This document shows, one piece after another, positions 43,857-54,671 of a DNA stretch of 64,000 nucleotides. This DNA comes from Molossus alvarezi. Its lineage: Eukaryota > Chordata > Mammalia > Chiroptera > Molossidae. The number at the start of each line of letters is the position of its first letter. The stretch's first letter is position 1. The notes under the pieces were generated by a model. The model saw only the letters and a program-made list of their open reading frames with translations. It was not told the DNA's origin and ran no database searches. The position numbers and the translations under genes were made by a program. The stretch covers positions 9,384,501-9,448,500 of the forward strand of contig CM073886.1 of the NCBI GenBank assembly GCA_037176705.1. The letters run 5' to 3'.

Positions 43857-44410
43857 GGTAAAAAAGGTGAAATATCTGTAACAAAAAAATAAATAAATAA
43901 TTTAAAATATATATATATAATTGAAAAACTGAATTCTAAATCATTGAAATATTTATATAGTATGGTATATGCAAAAATTAATTATATTCATAAGGTGACA
44001 TTTAAAAACTTATTTTCATAAAATTACATTAATGATTATCTTTCATTCATGACATATATCATTGACTAAGAATTTGTTATTTATGTATTTGTTTTGAATA
44101 ATGTAATAAATCCAAGTAAGCCACTACTGCAACATCAATAAACAACAAATATCTAGGAGTAAATCTATAGAAAATCTTGCAAGAACTCTTTACTGAAAAC
44201 TATAAATATTATGGAAAAACGTTTTGTAACAAGAATAACAAATCAATAAAATAAAGACTCCAGAAATAAATTCACACAGATGTTTCAACTTATTTTTGAC
44301 AAAGGTAATATTGTGTAATAATTGGGAAAGAATTGCATTTGCAATAAATGTTTCTTTGTCAATTGGAAAAATAAATAAATAAATTCAATTGGAAAAACAT
44401 TTTGAATCTT

Positions 44411-44659
44411 GCCTTGGCTGGTTTGAGCAAAATCAGTAGTTAGAGCGTCCGCCCACGGACCGGAGATTCCCGGGTTTGGTTCCCGCTAAGGGTACGTACC
44501 TCAATTGCAGTCTGTCCCCTGGTTGGGGTCGTGTGGGTGGCAGCCACTCAATGTGTCTCTCTCACGTCAATGTTTCTCTCTCTCTTCCTCCCTCTCTCCC
44601 TCCTGCTCTGTCTGAAGATAAATGCAAAAATGTCCTCGGGTGAGGATAAAAAAATTTTT
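44411..44659 (+). mobile_element. Ves SINE, type A
   Basis: A complete copy right after L1-B; TTTTGAATCTT before and GTTGAATCTTT after are the probable target repeats. Confidence 0.92.
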
Positions 44660-45067
44660 TAAATGTTGAATCTTTTTATTTGCTTTGGCCGAAAGCCTTT
44701 CCCTTGGTATTGCTTAATCTAAGATCCAGTCCTTTGGTAAACATCGATTGTCCCTTTTAAAATCATTATCAGAAGACTTATGAGGTTAGATCAGGGAATG
44801 CACAAATATATTAAGGAGACCTTCTGAGTTTTTGCAAAGAATTTCCAAAAGCTCATGAAGTTAATTTAAAGCTTGTAGAGCAATCTTTTCACAGTGCATT
44901 CCCAGGAGGTGAAATGTCAAACATCATGACCCACAGCCTGCAAATACAGTCCATTAAAAGGATATCTCCAGGCGGATTCTTTCCAGCCCCACTGAAGGAG
45001 ACCATCCTGGGGACTGATAGCTAATCCCTGTGCCACAAAGTTAAAAGGATTTATGTTTCCCTTTTTT
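44660..45067 (+). other. ERV internal region after L1-B
   Basis: Probably the end of pol or the start of env by position. Reading frames are too broken to identify. Confidence 0.35.
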
Positions 45068-45334
45068 CATTTTGTTGTTGTGGTTGTTGTTTTTTATCCT
45101 CACCCAAGGACATTTTTTCATTTTTTGTTCAGATAGAGCAGGAGGGAGAGAGAGGAAGAGAGTGAGAGAGAAACATTGACGTGAAAGGTACACATCGAGT
45201 GGCTGCCACCCGCACAACCCAACCAGGGCCGGGGACAAACTGCAACCGAGGTACATGCCCTTAGCGGGAACCAAACCCGGGTCTCTCTGAACCGCAGGCC
45301 GACGCTCTAACCACTGAGCCAAACTGGCCAGGGC
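45068..45334 (-). mobile_element. Ves SINE, type A
   Basis: Flanked by TATGTTTCCCTTTTT at 45052-45066 and 45335-45349. Confidence 0.95.
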
Positions 45335-45349
45335 TATGTTTCCCTTTTT

Positions 45350-45978
45350 AAAAAGGCTCTCACAATTGCACCTCATTCACCTGACTGGACGCCCCCGCCT
45401 ATCAGAGACCTCAAATTAAAGGTATCCGGAGCAGACAACTAGTCAGACAAAAAGCAGATGGCCCTAGAAGACAACGGCTTTTCCTGGGATCAGGGACCAG
45501 TCCGGAAAAGTTAACTCCTGCTATTATATTTCATAATGTTGCCATGATGATTATATTCCTGGGCACATTACCGAACTTATTTTTCTGGCAACAAGCCAGT
45601 CACTTTCCCTGTGGTTTAGGTGGTATGTTCTAGTTATTCCATATCATTAGCTTCTAACTATATGGTTCTTCCTGATTTTTGCTGTTTTAACCCTTGTAAG
45701 TGGGAAAGCTCGGCCTAGAAATATCGTAAGACAGTGCTTCCCAGCCTAGCTCCTCGGGGAAGCTGTCTGAATGGCCATCCAAGGCCTGCTCCTGCCTCTG
45801 GCAAAGCTGATGATCCAATGGCTGATTCCTGTTAGCTATTTCTCGGCCACCTCTAATGCTACTGTTGATTTCACAAACCCTACTCTGTAATCCACTATGG
45901 CAGGAAACAGCCCTATTCAGCCAACGAAGTTGGCACGCCAGTAACTTTACATACCGCCTAAGTGAGAATTGATTAATT
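45350..45978 (+). other. ERV internal, possible pol end and env start
   Basis: By order this is where pol should pass into env. No confident domain. Short frames only. Confidence 0.3.
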
Positions 45979-46216
45979 TTTTGTTTAATCCTCACCTGAG
46001 GATATTTTTCTATTTTTCTTCAGATAGAGTATGAGGGGGAGAGAGAGAGATAAACATCAACGTGAGAGGGACACATGAACAAATTGCCTTCCGCACGATC
46101 CTGACCAGGGTTGGGGACGAACCGCAACCGAGGTATGTGCCCTTGGCTGGAATTGAACCTGTGATTCATTGGTCCACAGGCCAACACTCTAACCGCTGAG
46201 CCAAACTGGCCGGGGT
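45979..46216 (-). mobile_element. Ves SINE, type A
   Basis: Flanked by AGAATTGATTAATT at 45965-45978 and 46217-46230. Confidence 0.95.
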
Positions 46217-46230
46217 AGAATTGATTAATT

Positions 46231-48085
46231 ATTAAGGAAAACTTATAGCTCCACATTTCCCTTATAAGAAACTGTTTCAGAACTAGATGAATTTTCCCTG
46301 GATTTGGACCAATGAAGTCAATTTGTATGTTCTGGTAGAATGAGGTGCTGGCTAGTTTTTATGAAAAGCACATAATATCAAATGTGAATCATTTTTTTTC
46401 TAGAGTTGTCCTTTTTATGCCAGAACTGGGATAACCCCTGTATTGATATGTGATTGGTTGTTCAAGTGGAAAGGACCTGTTCTCAACTGAGGTGATTTGG
46501 AGCAAAAACCGATGGCTAAGAAAAACTGTTGTATACAACACTGATAAATATTTTGGAATGTGTATTGTCCTTTTCCCAATACCTGGAAACAAAGCAGGCA
46601 ATTTTAAACATAAGAAAATTTCTTCAAATTGGAGTAATATTTTAACAGCAGTCAGTCTACTAACTTAAGGCTGTAACTTTTCTGTCTCTCTCGGGACTGA
46701 TTATATCGAATAGAGTTCAGTATTTTGAAAACAACCTTCCTTTGTGAGTTCTTTATCTTTCACCTCATGCCAGTGCTTAAATATTGAAATGCATTTTAAG
46801 TGATGTCCGAGAGAATAAGCCTAACACTTAAATGTCTATTGGTATGGATAGCCTTTAACATAATTTTAAAAGCTAATGATTCTATGAATTGTGTTTTTTT
46901 ATTTAAAGTGTGCTGTGTGGTGGATTGGTGTTTTCTCTGAGACAGGAAAAATCCTTTTTCAGATATTATCCACCAAATGTGCTCATGCCCACAACACTTT
47001 AGTAGATGCTGTAGAGGATACAGGGGAAAAATGAGACCTGGTCCTATTCACCAAGAAATTTTAATTTGATAGAAAAGATCAAATTGTTCTCTAACAATAA
47101 GAGAACAGCCTAACTGCATTGGTAGTTGGTCTTAACTTCTCAATCATTGGTCCGGGAAATGTTTCAACCAGAGGCATGGCTTTCAGATTGTCATGAGCAA
47201 AGGAGCGTCCCCAAAAGGAGTTACTCACACATGTTTGTATCTTTCCACAATGCCAGGGTTATTAGGGGAGACTCCCCAAAAGCAAATAGAGTCGCACGCA
47301 GGTTACACACAGAGGGGGGGGGCGTATGAGATGGAAGCGAGCAGAGCGAGCATCGGTGCGGTCTCAGTCGCTGGTGGCGTCTGCAGCCAGGTGGCTGCAG
47401 TGGTGGCGTGTGTCTGGCGCAGGAGCAGTCTGGCAGGGCTCCGAGTGTGACTGGTGGTATAGCCAAGCTCCACTGCTGAGTGGTCAGAGCTCTGAGTTCT
47501 AACAGGCCACAGTGGGCAGAGGTCCCACTCGTGCAGTGTCCAGATGGAGTTCTTATCCCAGGGTCCAGACTTGTGGTTTGGGGCATTCTAGGCCTCTCCT
47601 AAGGGAGTTCCCATTACACCTTATTACCTCAGTCTTGACATAACTGTCCTGGCTGACAGTGATTCCATATTGGATTGTCAAAGTTGTCCAAAAAGTCTGT
47701 TCTTACTCTATACACTGGTAGACAGAATTATTGTACAATACCAGCAATCTTTTGAAAACTCTAAAATTCAATTCATTGGCTTTTTTACAGCATCTACTTT
47801 TGCCTAAACACTGTAACAACATTATATCAGATTCATGAGAAGGGGGGAAATGATGGAGAAATCAAACTCTTCCCCTTCCACCTCTAAAAGTATGATGATG
47901 TATTGGAAGGGGAGAAATATTTAAAATCTCTTCCAGTGGGGTAACATTTAGGTGAAACAAGTTAACACTGAAATAAGTGCTTAGAAATTTAAGGATATTG
48001 GGTCTTTACCCTTATAAATTTGAGCTACTTGCTTAATTGGTATAATTTGCTACATATTAATTCCATGTTCGTAAATATTTTTCCT
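46231..48085 (+). other. ERV envelope surface-subunit position, unrecognised, with a GC-rich patch
   Basis: Mostly AT-rich with no recognisable frame. A GC-rich patch at 47310-47470 (starting with nine G's at 47313) differs sharply from its neighbours and may be a small insertion. Confidence 0.35.
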
Positions 48086-48163
48086 GCCCTGGCCAGTTTG
48101 GCTCAGTGGTTGGAGCATCGGCCTGCAGACCAGAGAGTCCTGCAGGGGGCATGTACCAAAAAA

Positions 48164-48210
<47 letters not shown>

Positions 48211-48211
48211 A
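48086..48211 (+). mobile_element. Head-only Ves SINE with (AAAT)n tail
   Basis: Only about 70 bp of the tRNA-like head is present (GCCCTGGCCAGTTTGGCTC to CATGTACC), then about 12 AAAT units (48159-48211). The CA/TC core is missing. Confidence 0.85.
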
Positions 48212-48529
48212 TTTTTTTCCCTGTTAACCATTACAAATTTCACAAACAGCTAATTGCATGGTAAACAAATTATTATGCCTCTTTGTAAACCTGAATACAA
48301 TTCTGATACTTCCGTGGATGTAAATGGTACTTCTAAATTCCAATACTAATTTATGTATATAGCCAACAAACCCTGTTCGGTGATTTTAATTGCCATCAGT
48401 AGAAAACATGTAAAGCATGTGAGGCTATGGTTTTAGTTATAGTTCCTGATTTCCATTAGTCCCATTCCTTTGAACTCTTCTCAGAGGTAGCTGAATCTCG
48501 ATCATTCAAAGATGAGAGTGGATAGACTT

Positions 48530-49020
48530 TTAAGATTAATATGGAAGCAACCACCCCCTTAGAACTGTACGCTCAGTTAGACATACTGATGCAAAATGTA
48601 ACCAGAGCATCAACAGAAAATCCTGCTCAGTCACTAGAGCCATTCGAGCTCAGCAAATATCTTTAGGTTCTTTAGCATGGGCGGTTCTTGACAACAGAAT
48701 TGCCCTTGATTATTTCCTCACAGCTCCAGGGGAAGTTTGTGCCATAGCTAATACCTCCTGCCGTACCTGGCTAAATACCTTTTCCCAGGCAGAATTAGAA
48801 ACAACTAAACTCCTTAGACTTGAAAAATCTCTTAAGTGACATATATGGCCATTTGCTTCTAGCATCACTGGCTGGTTAGGATTGAAATTCTCTGATATTT
48901 TCAGCTGACTCCCAACTGAGCTCAGGACTATTTTAAGGTCTAGATTGCAAATTGCTTTGCTCACTGTTATTCTAACTTGTTCAGTATAATTTATTATCAA
49001 GCTATTGATGCTCTGCATTA
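48530..49020 (+). pseudogene. ERV env remnant (transmembrane subunit)
   Basis: One forward frame gives a TM-like ectodomain with the motif CAIANTSC at about 48735-48758, matching the C-X6-C loop of gammaretrovirus-type envelopes; the usual following Cys is replaced. Stops follow at 48837 and later. A hydrophobic segment follows further on in the same frame. It is not able to encode a working envelope. Confidence 0.7.
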
Positions 49021-49446
49021 CCAAATATTTAAAGCCCCCTACTTGAGCAATTGTTGAACCAAGGATGGAAATGATTCATTAAGCCACTGCATCCCCTTCA
49101 TGTTTGTATTTCATAATAGTTAAAATCTTTACTTCTGATGTCAAATACCCTTTTTATCAATAACCCCTGATTTTTCTTAATGTGAAATAAGTGCCTTTGT
49201 TGTTCTTTAACCTTTCCCAAGTTGTTTTGACTGCTTTCATAGGAGACTGGCAATTTCTTTAATCCAGCAGGTGCTGAGAGACCTCTTGGGAACAAATGGC
49301 CTTGATGTTCCACTGGCTAATGCCCAACCACAGGAGTTTTGCCAAGAAACTAGATGGAACTGGGTTATGTAGCCAAGCTGCTCCAGCACCAATATGCGAC
49401 ACTGACCTGATCAATCATCAATGCTGTCTGTCAACAGGTTTTTATT

Positions 49447-49458
49447 GAAAGGGGGAAA
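49447..49458 (+). other. ERV polypurine tract
   Basis: GAAAGGGGGAAA directly before the 3' LTR is the expected plus-strand primer site. Confidence 0.6.
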
Positions 49459-50047
49459 TATCGACCCCAGGAAAGAATGTACCTTTTAAGAAGGACTCCT
49501 TGTGGTTAATTAGGCCCAAACTCAGAGTCTAGCAGACATTGTTTATAGAGGCTTCCCATGTTTACTGCATATCAGGGAAAAGCCACAGGTGAGCTCTCTG
49601 CCATCTAAGCCAACCCTTATGAAGAAGCTCCTGGTATTATATTTCAACCAATGCAACTGAGACCTTTCTCATCCAATCTGAGTTCTGTGGCTATATCCTC
49701 ATTTGCATATTTACCAACCAATCAGAGCAGCTCCATAACATAAAGTTCTGACAAATCAAGACAGTGCTATTTGGACCAGTCAAGCAGTGAGAATTTAGAG
49801 TCCTCGTTTGCATAGAAATGGACCAATCAGGGACCAAGTATGAGAACTTCTCCCCTTGGTCTTGAAGTGCAGGATCAAATACTACACTACCCCAACTTAA
49901 GGTGTTTCACTGGAGCTGTAACATTTGAGCTGCAACACAAGCTGTTTTACCTGAGCTGCTTCACTTGAGCCATTTCATTAGAATAAAGTTTCTCCCATCA
50001 CTGCACTCCTGTTGGCATTAAATTGGCAGCAGCAACCTTTTGTTGGA
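49459..50047 (+). mobile_element. ERV 3' LTR
   Basis: It is homologous to the 5' LTR along most of its length. It starts near TATCGACCCC (TG eroded to TA), has CCAAT motifs, a poly(A) signal at 49982-49987, and ends near TTTTGTTGG. Without the Ves insert both LTRs are about 600 bp. Confidence 0.82.
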
Positions 50048-50499
50048 AAAATTCCTTATCACATCATCCCATTCCACAGCCAGATGTGCCATATCAAAGC
50101 AATACCCTAAACTGTAGTAAGTAAAAGTATTTGTTCTTGAACAAATATATAAGGCCAATAGAAAGAATGCTGGGTGTGTATACAAAAATCTGGTATTGAG
50201 AACAGTATAGGAACTTGGGCTAGAAATGAGAAATACTGGGTGGTCAGGAAGCCAAGTTAAGATTAGCAGCCCAGTGTCGAAACCACTGTTTCACATGCAC
50301 AGTTGATCGAGGTTTGATCTTCCTGGGGTGGTGGTAATGAGCAACAACACTATCTTGCCCCCACAGCACAGACATGGAGATAGTTGCCAAGCAACCCAAT
50401 AGGAGGAAGTAACCTCACCCTGACATGAAAAATGTCACTCCCTGAATCCTTCACAAGCAGGACTTTTGTGCAAGCCCACCCTTTAAAAAAGCCCACGTT
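50048..50499. other. Intergenic, nothing recognised
   Basis: Flank of the provirus. It contains the 16-mer CTGAATCCTTCACAAG (50442-50457), which reappears inverted inside the neighbouring L1. Confidence 0.5.
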
Positions 50500-50757
50500 G
50501 CCCTGGCCAGTTTGGCTCAGTGGTTAGAGTGTTGGCCTGAAGTCCAGAAAGACCAGGGTTCACTTCCCCCTAAGAGCACGTACCTTGGTTGCAGTTTGTC
50601 CCCAGCCCTGGTAGGGTCATGCAGGAGGCAGCCACTCGATGTGTCCCTTTCACATCTATGCTTCTCTCTTTCTCTGTCTCTCTCTGTCTCCCCCCACACA
50701 CACTCTATCTGAAAAAAAAAATGGAAAAATGTCCTCGGGTGAGAATAAAAAAATTAA
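50500..50757 (+). mobile_element. Ves SINE, type A
   Basis: A complete copy from GCCCTGGCCAGTTTGGCTC to GTGAGAATAAAAAAATTAAA, with a short TTAAA repeat after it. Confidence 0.92.
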
Positions 50758-50797
50758 ATTAAATTAAATTGCCTAACTTTTAGAGCAAGCCCATTTT

Positions 50798-52122
50798 TTT
50801 AACTTTTTTTTTTATTAATTAATTTTTGTTACAGATGTTTCTCCTTTTTCCCCTCACTGATTCCCCCTCTGCTTCCCTCCCTGGCCTGTCCCCAGCTTTG
50901 TTGTCCATGTCCATTGTTCATGCATACATGCATATAAGTTCTGTGGTTTATCTCTCCCCCACCACCCCCTCTTCTGGGGATTGTCAGTCTGTACCCCACT
51001 TCCACGTCTCTGGGACTACCCCATTGCTCAGACTGTTATGTTCATTATATTCCACAAATAAGTGAGATCATATGATACTTGTCTTTCTCTGTTTGACTTG
51101 TTTCACTTAGGATGATACTTTCCAGGTCCCTCCATGTAGTCTCAAAGGATAAGAGATCTTTCTTTCTTACCCCTGCATAGTACTCCATTGTGTATATGTA
51201 CCACAGCTTTTTTATCCATTCATCTACTGATGGACACTTGGGCTGTTTCCAGATCTTAGCTATTGTAAATAGTGCTGCTACAAACATGGGGGTACATATA
51301 TTCTTTCTGATTGGTGTTTCAGGCTTCTTAGGGTATATTCCTAGAAGTGGGATCACTGGGTCAAATGGCAGTTCAATTTTTAATTTTTTGAGGTAACACC
51401 ATATTGTGTTCCATAGTGGCGGCACCAGTCTGCATTCCCACCAGCAGTCTACCAGAATCCTTGTGAAGGATTCAGCAGTTTTCTCCACACCTTTGCCAAC
51501 GCTTGTTTGATGATTTGTTGATGGCGGCCATTCTGACAGGTGTGAGGTGATACCTCATCGTTGTTTTAATTTGCATCTCTCTGATGATTAGTGATGTTGA
51601 GCATTTCTTCATATGTCTCTTAATCATTTGTATGTCCTGTTTGGAGAGGTGTCTATTCAGCTCCTCTGCCCATTTTTTAATTGGGTTCTTTGTCTTCCTT
51701 TTGTGGAGTTGTATGAGCACTCTATATATATTGGAAATTAACCCCTTATCTGATATATCATTGGCAATGATGCTCTCCCATACAATGGGTAGCCTTTCCG
51801 TTTTGATGATTGTATCTTTCGCTGTGCAGAAGTTTTTGAGTTTGATGTAGTCCCATGTGTTCATTTTCTCCTTTGTTTCTGTTGCCTTAGGTGATGTATC
51901 AGTGAAAATTCTGCTGCATATGATGTCTGAAATTTTGTTGCCTACGGTTTCTTCTAGGATTTTTATGAATTCATGAGTCACATTTAAGTCTTTTATCCAT
52001 TTTGAGTTTATTTTTGTGTATGGTGTAAGTTGATGGTCTAGTTTCATATTTCTGCACGTAGCTGTCCAATTTTCCCAACACCGTTTATTAAAGAGGCTGT
52101 CCTTACTCCACTGTATGCTCAA
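50798..52122 (-). mobile_element. 5'-truncated L1 with 14-bp TSD
   Basis: A reverse L1 3' end (3' UTR and ORF2 C-terminus, open on the minus strand over the complement of 51472-52122). The target repeat AGCAAGCCCATTTT is at 50784-50797 and 52123-52136. A foreign 16-bp patch at 51460-51475 breaks the frame. Confidence 0.94.
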
Positions 52123-52165
52123 AGCAAGCCCATTTTGTCCTCAGCTTCTAAAAGCAGGCAAGCAA

Positions 52166-53450
52166 GACAGCCTCTTTAATAAACGGTGTTGGGTAAATTG
52201 GACAGCTACATACAAAAAATGAAACTAGACCACCAACTTACACCATACACAAGAATACACTCAAAATGGATAAAAGACTTCAATGTGACTCGTGAATCCA
52301 TAAAAATCCTATAAGAAAATGTAGGCAGCAAAATCTCAGACATCACAAACAGCAAAATTTTCACTGATACAATGCCTAGAGCAAGAGAAACAAAGAAAAA
52401 AATTAATAAATGGGACTACATCAAACTAAGAAGCTTCTGCACAGCAAAAGAAACAAGAATCAAAATGGAAAGGGAACCCACTGTATGAGAGAACATAATT
52501 GTTAATGATATATCATATAAGGGGTTCATTTCCAAAATATATAAAATACTCATACAAGTCAACAAAAGGAAGACAAACAATCCAATTAGATAATGGGCAG
52601 AGGAGCTGAATAGACACCTCTTCAAACAGGACATACAAATGGCCAAGAGACATGAAAAAATGCTCAACGTTACTAATCATCAGAGAGATGCAAATTAAAA
52701 GGTATGAGGTATCACCTCACACCTGTCAGAATGACCGCCATCAACAAATCATCAAACAACAAGTGTTGGCGAGGGTGTGGAGAAAAGGGGACTCTAGTAC
52801 ACTGCTGGTGGGAATGCAGAGTGGTGCAGCCACTATGGAAAACACTATGGTGTTACCTCAAAAAATTAAAAATTGAACTGCCATTTGACACAGTGATTCC
52901 ACTTCTAGGAATATATCCTAAGAAGCCTGAAACACCAATCAGAAAGAATATATGCACCCCTATGTTCAAAGCAGCACTATTTACAATAGCTAAGATCTGG
53001 AAACAGCCCAAGTATCCATCAATAGATGAGTGGATTAAAACGCTGTGGTACATATACCCAGTGGCATTCTATGCAGCTATAAGAAAGAAAGATATCCTTT
53101 GAGATGACATGGAGGAACCTGAGAGTATTATGCTGGGTGAAATAAGCCAATCAGAGAAAGACAAATACCGCATGATCTCACTTATTTATGGAATATAATA
53201 AACAGAATAAGCTGGTGAATAAAGTAGATCCAGAGACATAGAAGTAGGGTTCAGACTGACAAACCTTAGAGGAGGGGTTGGGGGAGGAGGGAAGAGATAA
53301 ACCAAAGAACTTATGTGCATATAAGCATAACCAATGGACTAGACAACAATGCTGTGGGGGGAGGGGAATCAAGAGGAGGGGATCAATGGGGGGAAAAGGA
53401 GAAACATCTGTAACAAAAATTACTTAATTTTAAAAAATAAATAAATAAAA
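52166..53450 (+). mobile_element. 5'-truncated, older L1, head-to-head with the previous one
   Basis: Begins GACAGCCTCTTTAATAAACG and ends ACATCTGTAACAAAAATTAC plus AAATAAAT tail. More diverged than the other young L1s, with several stops in ORF2. The target duplication could not be settled. Confidence 0.9.
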
Positions 53451-53459
53451 CACAAGACT

Positions 53460-54050
53460 TATATTGCTCCTCTGCTCAAAAACTTACAAAGATTGCTCAC
53501 CTCACTGGGGACAAGCCAGTCTTTTCCATAACCTGCACGTCTCTGCATCATCTGTGACCCCATGTCCCCTCTTGCCTCCCTAAACTCATCTCCTTCTCTT
53601 TGTCCCCTTGCTCCTCCCAGTCCAGCAGAGCTGGCCTCTTTGTTGTCCTTCAAGCATGCCAGAAACATTTCCATCCTAAGGCCATCACGTTGGCTGCTCC
53701 TCTGCCTGGACTAGTCTTTTCCCAGATCTCTGCATGGCTCAGTCCCTTGCCTCCTTCACATAAGTGGGTTTTGTAACACATGACACTCTATACTCAAGTT
53801 CACAAATCCTCTTTGTCATGTTGTTTCTCCCAAGTTTTTCTAGCTTTGCTCTCAAGGGAATGAAGGTAGTAGGGTCTTCATCTCTTATTGCCCCACATGT
53901 CACCCAGAATCATGGCTCCTCCCTTCCCAATCTTTCAAACCAATCTCTCCAAATCATTTCCCCTTACCTACACAAACAGTTTACTTGTGTCTAAGACCCT
54001 CCACTTTGTTTGACCCACCACATTCAAAGGAACGAGCCACATAGGATCTA
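53460..54050 (+). repeat. L2 fragment
   Basis: CTCCTCTGCTCAAAAACTTA, then CAAGCATGCCAGAAACATTT and CTCTGCCTGGACTAG, then CCCAGATCTCTGCATGGCTC, appear in L2 order. Confidence 0.65.
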
Positions 54051-54157
54051 CTCCCCTTGAGAAGGTTCTGGGAAGTACAAATAACAAATATTGTTTTTTC
54101 ATTACACTGAATTGCCAGTAAAATTTCACCTGAAAGTCATTCTCAGCAATCAGATTA

Positions 54158-54625
54158 AGCCTTTGGGGTCTGGAACCAGACTGTACAGAGAGATAAAATC
54201 CTAACTCTATAAATGACCTGGAGCAAGTAAGTTACTCCCTGGACCTCACTATCTTCACCTAGGAAATAATTGTAATAATAGTCTTCACCTCTAGCCCTGG
54301 CTGGTTTGGCCTAGCGGTTAGTGTCGGCCCGTGGGCCAGAGAGGCCCAGGTTCGGTTCCTGCTAAGGGCACGTACCTCAGTTGCAGTTGGTCCCCAGCCT
54401 TGGTTGGGGTCAAATGAGTGGCAACCACTCTATGTGTCTCTCTCACATTGATGTTTTTCTCTTTCTCCTCCTCCCTCTCTCCCTCCTGCTCTATCTGATG
54501 ATAAATGCAAAAAATGTCCTTGGGTGAGGATAAAATAAAACAAAATAGTCTTCATCTCTTGTGGTTGCTGTGATGATTAAATAAGATAATAGATGTCAAA
54601 GTGCATGTAGTGAATATTCATCAAT
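54158..54625 (+). repeat. MIR, split by Ves
   Basis: GGTCTGGAACCAGACTG, GACCTGGAGCAAGTAAGTTAC and, after the SINE, GATGATTAAATAAGATAATAG match MIR from box to 3' part. Confidence 0.75.
54293..54543 (+). mobile_element. Ves SINE, type A
   Basis: Flanked by AATAGTCTTCACCTCT (54277-54292) and AATAGTCTTCATCTCT (54544-54559). Confidence 0.95.
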
Positions 54626-54671
54626 ACTACCCAGTGTCTTGGGTAGATCAGCCCTGAAGGCACATGAAGAG

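Larger units (their letters stand above)
36989..44379 (+). mobile_element. L1-B: near full-length LINE-1 with 3' transduction, inside the ERV
   Basis: It starts GATTCCAAAATGGCGGCGG, with a GC-rich 5' UTR, ORF1, ORF2 and a G-rich 3' UTR ending near 43881, then AAAT-type tail. It is followed by about 465 bp of other DNA (43901-44366), which ends with AATAAA (44343-44348), TTTCTTTGTCAATTGG and a second AAAAATAAATAAAT tail. The direct repeat AAATTCAATTGGA is at 36976-36988 and 44381-44393, i.e. outside the second tail, with a TTT/AAA cleavage site. The extra DNA is therefore probably a 3' transduction. A GCSH retrocopy (39898-40993) lies in ORF2. Confidence 0.88.
33780..50047 (+). mobile_element. 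Decayed class I endogenous retrovirus (provirus), split by L1-B
   Basis: Two homologous LTRs bracket a broken interior: integrase-like DNA at 36690-36975 and envelope transmembrane-like DNA at 48530-49020, all on the plus strand in normal order. Removing L1-B (with its GCSH insert) and the Ves copies leaves roughly 7.5-8 kb, a normal provirus length. Internal genes are full of stops and cannot make protein. The gag and protease regions are not recognisable. It is an old, inactive genomic fossil. Confidence 0.8.

Noticed and set aside
47193..47450. Open frames over the GC-rich patch
   Set aside because: Short, low-complexity, no start context or homology recognised.
36690..49020. A functional endogenous retroviral gene
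   Set aside because: Integrase and envelope pieces are short, interrupted by stops and insertions, and have altered key residues.
53764..53994. Small open frame in the L2 region
   Set aside because: It lies in an L2 relic and has no coding signature.
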